From Chloroflexi bacterium RBG_16_51_16 (GTDB taxonomy: Bacteria; Chloroflexota; Anaerolineae; Anaerolineales; Villigracilaceae), in NCBI GenBank assembly GCA_001796785.1, contig MGNL01000037.1, positions 1 through 27,377 of the forward strand: DNA of 27,377 nucleotides. The letters are read 5' to 3'. Position 1 is the first letter of the stretch; each line of letters opens with the position of its first letter. The position numbers and the translations under genes are program-made. Below, piece by piece: positions 1-6,148 of the stretch. The notes beneath the pieces were generated by a model that worked only from the letters and a program-made list of their open reading frames with translations, did not search any database and was not told where the DNA came from.

Positions 1-534
1 CATAATCTTGTCACGCTTCTCTTCGTGGAGCATCTCTCCGCAGAAACAAACAAAACCATGGATTTTTGCCGGGTTTCCATACACCAAACCATGCGCGGGC
101 ACATTCTTCGTGACCACGCTGCCCGATCCGACCATGGCCCACTCTCCAATTGTGATGCCGCAGCGGATGGTCGAGTTTGCACCCAGTGCAGCGCCATGCC
201 CGACCAGGGTTTCACTCAATCTCCAATCGTCGGCTGCTTTCAAGGAATCATCCGGATTGATGGCACGGGGTTTCAAATCGTTGGTAAAACAGACATGCGG
301 ACCGACAAATACACCATCCTCTATTTTGACTCCGTGATAAACCGATACATAATTCTGGATCTTGACGTTGTCCCCGATCGGAACTCCTGCGTCCACATAA
401 ACGCCCTTGCCGATAATGCAATCCCGGCCGATTTTGACATCCTCCCTTACCTGCGCTTGATGCCAGATGATTGTGCCTTCACCGATCTCAGCCCGATCAG
501 AAACGTCAGCGGTTGGATGAATTCTTGGCGCCAT
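1..534 (-). CDS. WbpD/WlbB-like sugar N-acetyltransferase (left-handed beta-helix), partial
   Basis: Probable acetyl-CoA-dependent N-acetyltransferase acting on an amino group of a UDP-sugar (UDP-3-amino-uronic acid type) in the cytoplasm. The frame is open from ATG at 534 to the window edge, so the C-terminus is missing (178 residues seen). It starts MAPRIHPTADVSD and shows the hexapeptide pattern of left-handed beta-helix proteins (IGEGTIIW, VKIGRDCIIGKGVYV, IGDNVKIQNYVSVYHGV). The segment FVGPHVCFTNDLKPRA matches the WbpD/WlbB active-site region. The end, GNPAKIHGFVCFCGE, is also typical. Its start lies inside the 3' end of the winged-helix gene (29-base overlap), so the two are translationally coupled. 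Together with the WbpA-like dehydrogenase at 11269 it suggests a UDP-GlcNAc(3NAc)A-type pathway whose oxidase and aminotransferase would lie beyond the left edge. The family call is firm; the exact sugar is inferred. Confidence 0.88.
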   Translation of the reverse strand, partial: MAPRIHPTADVSDRAEIGEGTIIWHQAQVREDVKIGRDCIIGKGVYVDAGVPIGDNVKIQNYVSVYHGVKIEDGVFVGPHVCFTNDLKPRAINPDDSLKAADDWRLSETLVGHGAALGANSTIRCGITIGEWAMVGSGSVVTKNVPAHGLVYGNPAKIHGFVCFCGEMLHEEKRDKIM

Positions 535-1045
535 TGCGTTTTCTCGGATCGGTTTTCGCCTGCCGTTGATGACCGTTGGTTACAACTTGATAATTCTGAC
601 CATCGGTTTTCAAAACCAGGCCATTGGGTGAAGGATGAATTGCCATGCCATTTTCGATGCAGGTTAGTCTCAGAATATCCATGGCCTCGTCGTTGCCTTC
701 CAAATAAACTGACTTAACCCCCTCTTTCGTTAAACCTGTAATCAGAACGGAGGCCTTTTTCCTCAATTCACCGTACACTTTAAGAGAGTCACGCGCATAT
801 AGGATTGCTCGTTGGGTGAATACGACCATTCCCTCCGGTGTCAGGTCATATTTCAAGCGGGTGCGGTCAAGGTGAGAAACTTTTACCCACCCGCGTTGGA
901 TAAGCCTTTTAATGTACCAATTTACGCTTCCCACTGCGATCCCCAAATCTTTAGACAAACTGGCTTGGGTGACAAGGGAATCTTGGGCTATTTCATTCAG
1001 AAGTTTGTATTCGTGTTCTTTTATTTCGGTCATTTGTTCGAGCAT
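506..1045 (-). CDS. Winged-helix (MarR-like, EPS-associated) transcriptional regulator
   Basis: A 179-residue DNA-binding regulator. Residues ~10-72 form a winged helix: EHEYKLLNEIAQDSL, then VTQASLSKDLGIAVGSVN (helix-turn-helix with the recognition helix), then IQRGWVKVSHLDRTRLKYDLTPEG (wing). This resembles the EPS-associated MarR-type regulators that sit in polysaccharide clusters. Residues ~92-140 form a second small alpha/beta segment containing VKSVYLEGNDEAMDILRL and CIENGMAIH, which looks like a degenerate nucleotide-binding or sensor fold; this is inference. The last ~25 residues are basic and low-complexity. The gene has its own promoter (TTGACA-17-GAGAAT) with an inverted repeat covering the transcription start, which suggests autoregulation. 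Its leader would be only about 4-5 bases, with no Shine-Dalgarno sequence. It overlaps the acetyltransferase gene downstream by 29 bases. The target regulon is not known. Confidence 0.85.
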   Translation of the reverse strand: MLEQMTEIKEHEYKLLNEIAQDSLVTQASLSKDLGIAVGSVNWYIKRLIQRGWVKVSHLDRTRLKYDLTPEGMVVFTQRAILYARDSLKVYGELRKKASVLITGLTKEGVKSVYLEGNDEAMDILRLTCIENGMAIHPSPNGLVLKTDGQNYQVVTNGHQRQAKTDPRKRNGAKNSSNR

Positions 1046-1058
1046 TCAGTTTCTGAAT
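1044..1058 (-). promoter_or_regulatory. Putative operator, inverted repeat ATTCAG-ttt-CTGAAT
   Basis: A perfect inverted repeat with 6-base arms and a 3-base centre. It overlaps the last two bases of the -10 box and the first two bases of the regulator's start codon. A protein bound here would cover the transcription start, a classic position for autorepression. A near-identical site lies at 6108-6122 at the same offset from another -10. Assigning it to the winged-helix regulator is inference. Confidence 0.5.
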
Positions 1059-1085
1059 TCTCGCACACAAAATAAAGCCTGTCAA
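1057..1085 (-). promoter_or_regulatory. Sigma-70 promoter of the winged-helix regulator gene
   Basis: On the minus strand, a perfect -35 TTGACA (1085-1080) is followed by a 17-base spacer and a -10 GAGAAT (1062-1057, four of six consensus bases). The start codon at 1045 is 11 bases past the -10, so the transcript would have a leader of only a few bases. It lies in the 116-base gap after the GT4 gene, so the regulator can be transcribed apart from the upstream glycan genes. Confidence 0.7.
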
Positions 1086-1161
1086 GGTAGTTATTCCTTG
1101 CAATTCATACTACTTTGCTCATGGAGTCCTAACGACGATTTCGTGCGATTTTCGCAGTGAA

Positions 1162-2298
1162 TTAGGGGCCGTTTTTCTGGCTCCCCAACAGAACCCCCTC
1201 ATAACGCCTGACAACTTTTTCCAAATCATAATTACGGGCTTTTATTTGGCTCGCATTTTGAAATTGCGCCAGTTTGTTCGGGTTGGTGATAAGGTACCGC
1301 AAGGATTTCACAAAACCGGTCTTGTCAATTGGCTCAATCAGGTAACCGTTTTTTTCCTCCTCCACAAGGTCTACAAAACCACCGACCTTACTGACGACAA
1401 GTGCAAGGCCCTGAGCCAAAGCTTGAACACCAATTACCGGCAGACCTTCAGACAAGGATGGCATAACCAGAATATCTGCTTTTGAGAGATAAATAAGAAC
1501 CTGTTCTGGCGTAACCCACCCTGGAAATTCAATCCGCTCAGATAATCCGACTTCCTTGACCAGTTTTTTTACATCGTCTAGCAATGGACCGTCTCCGACC
1601 ATACTACATCGCCAGGACAAGTCACTGAGCTCAGATAGGATATTTATCAGTTGAATTGGATTTTTTTGAGGCATGAATCGCCCAGCAAATACCAGCCGCA
1701 CCGGTAAATGGATCTCTCGATTAATTAGCTCCGACTGGGTTAATTCAACACCATTCGGTATGACCTCCATTTGAACAGGATAGGTTCGAGCAGCTAATCT
1801 GCGTGTGTATTCGCTAACAGCGACAACCTTTCGAGCCCCTTTCCAAATTGGTGGAGTAAAGGGGTACATCCAGCGAAACCATCGGTCGGTCTTCTCTGGT
1901 ACTCCGCCTGGTACATCGCCGAGGTGAGCTGTTAATATATAAGGAATGCCGGTCATTCTCGATAGCATCCATCCGAGGGCGCCTGCCGGAACAGCAAAAT
2001 GACAGTGGAGCACATCCGGCTGCAATTTACGAATGACAAAATAGCCCGCGAACATACCGACGAGGATATAAACAAACATGGAGGCTAGGGATGCTCGATA
2101 CGCTTCCCTACGGAAGGTAAACAACCGGATAACTTGCACACCCGAAATCGTATCGTAGGCTGACAAGCCTTTCATCCGGGAAGTCAGCACCGTAACTTGA
2201 TGACCCCGTTCGACGAGACCCTTACAAATATCATACGCCGCGCGCCCACCCCCGCCTCCGATAGGTGGGAATTCATGCACGATTACGAAAACTTTCAT
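1162..2298 (-). CDS. Glycosyltransferase family 4 (GT-B)
   Basis: A 378-residue cytoplasmic or membrane-associated glycosyltransferase that transfers a sugar from a nucleotide donor to a growing lipid-linked glycan. The N-terminal acceptor domain begins MKVFVIVHEFPPIGGGGGRA, with the glycine-rich loop of GT4 enzymes. The C-terminal donor domain starts near residue 200 (RLVFAGRFMPQKNP) and includes MVGDGPLLDDV and ADILVMPSLSEGLPVIGVQA. In the usual E-x7-E donor motif the second glutamate is replaced by glutamine here (EGLPVIGVQ). A hydrophobic stretch at ~72-92 may contact the membrane. The gene overlaps the GT2 gene upstream by 4 bases and is the last gene before the regulator. Donor and acceptor sugars cannot be read from the sequence. 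Confidence 0.9.
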   Translation of the reverse strand: MKVFVIVHEFPPIGGGGGRAAYDICKGLVERGHQVTVLTSRMKGLSAYDTISGVQVIRLFTFRREAYRASLASMFVYILVGMFAGYFVIRKLQPDVLHCHFAVPAGALGWMLSRMTGIPYILTAHLGDVPGGVPEKTDRWFRWMYPFTPPIWKGARKVVAVSEYTRRLAARTYPVQMEVIPNGVELTQSELINREIHLPVRLVFAGRFMPQKNPIQLINILSELSDLSWRCSMVGDGPLLDDVKKLVKEVGLSERIEFPGWVTPEQVLIYLSKADILVMPSLSEGLPVIGVQALAQGLALVVSKVGGFVDLVEEEKNGYLIEPIDKTGFVKSLRYLITNPNKLAQFQNASQIKARNYDLEKVVRRYEGVLLGSQKNGP

Positions 2299-3263
2299 TT
2301 GTTCAGATCCGGCTTTTGATCAAATCCCAACTTCTCACGTATGGTGTATGCGGGTTTTTGCTGGGATTCGTAGTACGTCCGCACCAAGAGCTCGGCGATC
2401 ATGCCCATAAGTACGGATTGAAATCCAAGGATAAAAAACATGACACCCAATTGAAAAAATGGAGATCCTAAAACACTCACCAGGAAAAACACTCGTCTGA
2501 TTAATAACCAGCCCATGATTAGGGCGCTGGTGATCATCAAGAGCAAGCCGGTACCTCCGAATAGTCGGATCGGTTTGGATGTGTAATTGAGCAGGAAGAT
2601 CACAGTGAATAAGTCCAGGACCACTTTTAATGTGCGTTCGAGACCATAATTTGTTTTCCCAAATTTCCGCACATGATGACTCACGGGTATTTCAGTGATG
2701 CGTGACCCGATCGAATGGGCAAATACGGGAATAAACCGGTGCATTTCACCGTAAAGACGAAACCCTTCCAACGCATCCCTTTTGTAAGCTTTTAAAGTAC
2801 AACCGTAGTCATGAAGGTGAACACCCGTGGTAGTCGAGATCACCCAATTTGCAATCGCGGAAGGCAGGTTCCGCGTGATCGCGTTATCCCTCCGATCCTT
2901 GCGCCAACCAGAAACCAGGTCATAACCTTCATCTAGCTTTGAGAGTAACTTGGGGATATCCTCGGGATCGTTTTGCAGGTCTGCATCCATCAGGACGATC
3001 GTGTCTCCCTTCGAGAAATCAATCCCGGCGGCGATCGCTGCAGTCTGCCCAAAATTCCTCCTGAATGAAATCACCCTGGTGTGCTCAGTATCTGATTCTG
3101 CCAGCCCCCGAAGCATCTGAAGACTATCATCCCGACTGCCGTCGTCAACAAAAATGATCTCCCATGGATCTTTCATGGGATTAAGCGTCTCCACGAGGGC
3201 CGCGTATAAAGGCTTGAGGTTATCCTTTTCGTTATAGACAGGAATGATAATTGAAAGATTCAT
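2295..3263 (-). CDS. Glycosyltransferase family 2, polyprenyl-phosphate type (DPM/GtrB-like)
   Basis: A 322-residue enzyme of the dolichol-phosphate-mannose-synthase-like GT2 group, which loads a sugar from a nucleotide donor onto polyprenyl phosphate. The GT-A domain (about 1-230) shows LSIIIPVYNEKDNL, IIFVDDGSRDDS, the metal/donor motif LMDADLQNDPEDI, and a C-terminal pair of membrane helices (~233-260 and ~268-300). It overlaps the GT-C gene upstream by 4 bases. The pairing makes sense: the GT2 product (polyprenyl-phosphate sugar) is the donor used by GT-C enzymes on the outer face of the membrane. That functional pairing is inference from the family and the order of genes. Confidence 0.9.
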   Translation of the reverse strand: MNLSIIIPVYNEKDNLKPLYAALVETLNPMKDPWEIIFVDDGSRDDSLQMLRGLAESDTEHTRVISFRRNFGQTAAIAAGIDFSKGDTIVLMDADLQNDPEDIPKLLSKLDEGYDLVSGWRKDRRDNAITRNLPSAIANWVISTTTGVHLHDYGCTLKAYKRDALEGFRLYGEMHRFIPVFAHSIGSRITEIPVSHHVRKFGKTNYGLERTLKVVLDLFTVIFLLNYTSKPIRLFGGTGLLLMITSALIMGWLLIRRVFFLVSVLGSPFFQLGVMFFILGFQSVLMGMIAELLVRTYYESQQKPAYTIREKLGFDQKPDLNK

Positions 3264-5104
3264 TGAATTCTTTTAAATATTCTCAAGCGTGTGCCTTTCA
3301 GGCAGGAGGTGCTTGTGCTTGTTCGTGGAAGTTCCTCAAATAGATCCGGTTTTAGGAATGGTTTCCAATCCATATACCGCCATTCTTCAATGATGAAATA
3401 ATCAGCCTCACTTCTCCACTGTTGATCTAGAGCACCATTCCATAAACCGAATCGGAGAAAGGAATCTGAATTTGGGCCTTCCCGGTAGGAATAACCATCA
3501 TTGATCTGCGGCGCATAGATACGAATTTGCGGTGCATAGAGGAGAGGTACGACCGACAATCCGCCATCCCAATACGTTTTCTTGTCAGGTTGAATGGCTC
3601 GGGCTAGGTCCGTCCCAACCAGTTCGTTAGCCTTGATAATATCACCTTCGCAATCCGGGGCGCCAAGATTTCCAGCCAGCAATGGCGACATAAATAGACC
3701 TGTAGCCAGGAAGGAGAAAAGCATGACCCGTCCGAAATCCTGCCTGCGTATCTTGCTTGCCAGATAAACAGCTATGAAAAATAACAACCCTGCCAGAGCA
3801 CCAACTGCGCCAGAGGTATATTTTTTTGCGAGCTTGATTTCCAGATTGTATTTATTGAATAAGAATTCCCCGGCTGTAGTAAATCCTCCCTGAAACTCAC
3901 CGCCGCGGATGCGAGGCACCGGCAGTGCTGCTGACCAATTACCAATCTCCTCAAACAGGGAATAACCCATCCCTGTAAACATGAACAAGATCAACCCACC
4001 GATAATAAAATAAATCACTGGATGGACACGTTTTTCGAATGCTTGAAGAGAGAAAATGATCAGTAAAACACCAGCGACATTAAAAAAGGCGAGATAAGGC
4101 GTGAAACAGTACACGCAGTAATCATCATCCAAGGAAGCCCATGAGTGGATGTATAGAAGAGAAAAAAACAAAACAGCAAGAAATATCACTGTCTTGTAAG
4201 CAGAGATTAAATTCCAATTCTTCCATCGATACAGGAAAAATATAGTGATAATACTTCCCGCCAGCGCAACAAAATGGATCCTCAGTCCTTGGAATGCAGA
4301 GACGATCCGGTTTGTCAGGTTGACGGATGGATTCCATCCACCTGAGCTCGGTCCGGTAGGCATGAATGAGGCTAGTTGTGGGGCGAGGTTGGACGGAATC
4401 CACGGTGCCCAAATCTCTAGTATTCCAGGCCAAAAGATCAAATGACCTAGCAATAAAATACCTAATCCGGATAGCGCAGACCAACTGGCTTTCTTCCAAC
4501 CATGCTCCCAGAGGATATAACCGAGGAGGATCGGCAAGACAAAGACCAAATTCTGACGCGTCAGGATCGTCAGGCTGGCTATCGCTGAGCTGAGAACTAA
4601 TTGCCAGATTGGACGATTCTGACCAATGCATAACGCCAGTGTCCATGCCAGGAGACAGGCTGTCAATGACTGGCTTGCAGCAACGCTGTAATATTTGATT
4701 ACGGCTGGACTCAAAGCCAGCACCCAGACCGTTCCTGCCGCGAGGCAGCGATTGCTCTTCCGTCGCACGACGAGCCAGAGAGCGACCAGGATGAGGACGC
4801 CTTCAAAGATCGCCAGGTATCTACCTGTTCCTAATCCGGGACCAAATATCTTTTGTACATGCCCGGGAATAAGGAACGAAAGCGGCATCTTGTTCGTCAG
4901 GACGCCGTAAGGCTGGAAGGGAGTATAAGTTCCCTCCGCAAATAACCAGCCTTTATATAAATAGGCTCCTTCATCCAGACTTGGTATGGTCGTATGGGCA
5001 AAGTTGAATGCCTGGATCAGATAAACCCCAACTCCCAGGATCGCTAATGATTCCGGTCGCCAGACGAACTTTTTAAACCTCTCCCACCAGGTGGAATTAT
5101 CCAT
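3260..5104 (-). CDS. GT-C type membrane glycosyltransferase (PMT/ArnT-like), uncharacterised
   Basis: A 614-residue polytopic membrane protein. Residues 42-49 (SLDEGAYL) follow the first membrane helix and carry the acidic DE pair that serves as the catalytic or metal site in the first extracytoplasmic loop of GT-C enzymes. GTGRYLAIFEG at about 90-100 also fits ArnT/GT39-type proteins. About ten hydrophobic helices follow, then a soluble C-terminal domain (about 480-614) with motifs such as YAPQINDGYSYREG. The likely role is transfer of a sugar from polyprenyl phosphate to a glycan, lipid or protein outside the membrane. It overlaps gmd upstream (8 bases) and the GT2 gene downstream (4 bases). 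The fold is fairly clear; donor and acceptor are unknown. Confidence 0.75.
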   Translation of the reverse strand: MDNSTWWERFKKFVWRPESLAILGVGVYLIQAFNFAHTTIPSLDEGAYLYKGWLFAEGTYTPFQPYGVLTNKMPLSFLIPGHVQKIFGPGLGTGRYLAIFEGVLILVALWLVVRRKSNRCLAAGTVWVLALSPAVIKYYSVAASQSLTACLLAWTLALCIGQNRPIWQLVLSSAIASLTILTRQNLVFVLPILLGYILWEHGWKKASWSALSGLGILLLGHLIFWPGILEIWAPWIPSNLAPQLASFMPTGPSSGGWNPSVNLTNRIVSAFQGLRIHFVALAGSIITIFFLYRWKNWNLISAYKTVIFLAVLFFSLLYIHSWASLDDDYCVYCFTPYLAFFNVAGVLLIIFSLQAFEKRVHPVIYFIIGGLILFMFTGMGYSLFEEIGNWSAALPVPRIRGGEFQGGFTTAGEFLFNKYNLEIKLAKKYTSGAVGALAGLLFFIAVYLASKIRRQDFGRVMLFSFLATGLFMSPLLAGNLGAPDCEGDIIKANELVGTDLARAIQPDKKTYWDGGLSVVPLLYAPQIRIYAPQINDGYSYREGPNSDSFLRFGLWNGALDQQWRSEADYFIIEEWRYMDWKPFLKPDLFEELPRTSTSTSCLKGTRLRIFKRIQ

Positions 5105-6089
5105 ACACTCTGCGGGGGGTTATAGCTTTCTCACCTTTGTAATGAGCAAGGTCTGAGTCAACCATCATTTTCACGAGGTCTGGGAATTTCATCGATGGTT
5201 TCCATCCCAATTGCGAATGAGCCTTCGATGGATCAGACACAAGGAGGTCCACCTCAGCCGGGCGGAAAAATCGATCATCCTTCACCACGTGATCCTTGTA
5301 ATCCAGCCCTACATATCCGAAAGCGATCTCGCAAAATTCACGCACGGAATGCGTCTCTCCCGTGCCTACGACATAATTATCCGGATGATCCTGCTGCATC
5401 ATCAACCACATCGCCTGGACATAATCTCCGGCAAATCCCCAATCCCGTCGCGCCTCCAGGTTGCCGAGGTGGAGGTCCTTGGAGAGACCGAGTTTGATCT
5501 TTGCAACTCCATCTGAAATTTTCCGTGTGACAAACTCGAGACCGCGTCTGGGTGATTCGTGATTGAAGAGGATCCCGGACACGGCGAAGATATTAAACGA
5601 TTCCCGATAATTAACAGTGATCCAATGTCCGTAGACCTTGGCCACTCCATAAGGACTGCGTGGATAAAAAGGTGTAGCCTCAGTTTGTGGTACTTCGACA
5701 ACTTTGCCAAACATCTCGCTGGAAGATGCCTGATACATTTTAATTTTGGGATTGACGAAACGGATTGCTTCCAGCAGCCGGGTCACCCCAAGAGCGGTCA
5801 CATCTCCTGTGAGCGCCGGTTGGTTCCAGGAGGTTGGGACAAAGGATTGGGCGGCCAGATTATATACTTCGTCCGGATTATATTCTTCCAGGAAGGATAG
5901 CAGGGATCCCTGGTCGTGAAGATCACCCTGGACGATGGTAATGTCATCCAGTAGATGCATGATCCTTTCAGAGGTTACGGTGCTCGATCTCCTTGCCACT
6001 CCGATAACCTTATAACCTTTGGCTAGTAATAATTCTGCCAGATAGGAACCATCCTGACCTGTGATCCCGGTAACCAGTGCAGTGGGCAT
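5097..6089 (-). CDS. gmd: GDP-mannose 4,6-dehydratase
   Basis: Converts GDP-D-mannose to GDP-4-keto-6-deoxy-D-mannose, the precursor of GDP-fucose, GDP-rhamnose and related sugars. The Rossmann motif is TGITGQDGSYL (residues ~7-17). ARRSSTVTSERI is the GMD substrate/cofactor loop, and ASSSEMFGKV plus SPYGVAKVYGHW give the catalytic Ser/Thr, Tyr and Lys. NHESPRRGLEFVTRKI and the LGNLEARRDWGFAGDYV segment are diagnostic for GMD. At 330 residues it is slightly shorter than most GMDs. The start ATG at 6089 has a good ribosome site (TAGGAG, 6 bases upstream). A strong promoter with a putative operator lies just upstream. No GDP-fucose synthase or GDP-4-keto-6-deoxymannose reductase gene is visible in the window. 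Confidence 0.95.
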   Translation of the reverse strand: MPTALVTGITGQDGSYLAELLLAKGYKVIGVARRSSTVTSERIMHLLDDITIVQGDLHDQGSLLSFLEEYNPDEVYNLAAQSFVPTSWNQPALTGDVTALGVTRLLEAIRFVNPKIKMYQASSSEMFGKVVEVPQTEATPFYPRSPYGVAKVYGHWITVNYRESFNIFAVSGILFNHESPRRGLEFVTRKISDGVAKIKLGLSKDLHLGNLEARRDWGFAGDYVQAMWLMMQQDHPDNYVVGTGETHSVREFCEIAFGYVGLDYKDHVVKDDRFFRPAEVDLLVSDPSKAHSQLGWKPSMKFPDLVKMMVDSDLAHYKGEKAITPRRVYG

Positions 6090-6107
6090 AATTTCTCCTA
6101 ATTCAAA

Positions 6108-6122
6108 ATTCAGTCATTGAAT
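6108..6122 (-). promoter_or_regulatory. Putative operator, ATTCA-n5-TGAAT, matching the site at the regulator promoter
   Basis: An inverted repeat with 5-base arms that overlaps the final two bases of the -10 box. The 16-base minus-strand pattern AATTCAnnnACTGAAT is shared exactly with the site at 1044-1058, and the overlap with the -10 is also the same (2 bases). This suggests one regulator acting on both promoters; the local winged-helix protein is the obvious candidate. Confidence 0.5.
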
Positions 6123-6148
6123 TATAAACTCTGATCCTGCCCTGTCAA
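6121..6148 (-). promoter_or_regulatory. Internal sigma-70 promoter for gmd and downstream glycosyltransferases
   Basis: On the minus strand, -35 TTGACA (6148-6143, perfect), a 16-base spacer and -10 TATAAT (6126-6121, perfect). The -35 and spacer lie in the last codons of the upstream membrane-protein gene, and the -10 overlaps its stop codon. Transcription would start near 6114, giving gmd a leader of about 25 bases with a normal ribosome site. It would drive gmd, the GT-C, GT2 and GT4 genes as a sub-operon. Confidence 0.7.

Noticed and set aside
25..717. 230-codon open frame on the plus strand at the left edge
   Set aside because: The minus strand of 1-534 encodes a clear hexapeptide-repeat acetyltransferase, and the rest overlaps the winged-helix gene. 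The plus-strand translation has no recognisable motif, so it is a shadow.
3258..3268. ATTCA-t-TGAAT inverted repeat at the GT2 start codon, similar to the putative operator
   Set aside because: The spacing is 1 base instead of 3-5, there is no -10 box next to it, and it lies in overlapping coding sequence, so chance is the better explanation.
4125..4646. 173-codon minus-strand frame within the GT-C gene
   Set aside because: It lies wholly inside the 614-residue membrane protein gene in another frame, and its translation shows no domain.
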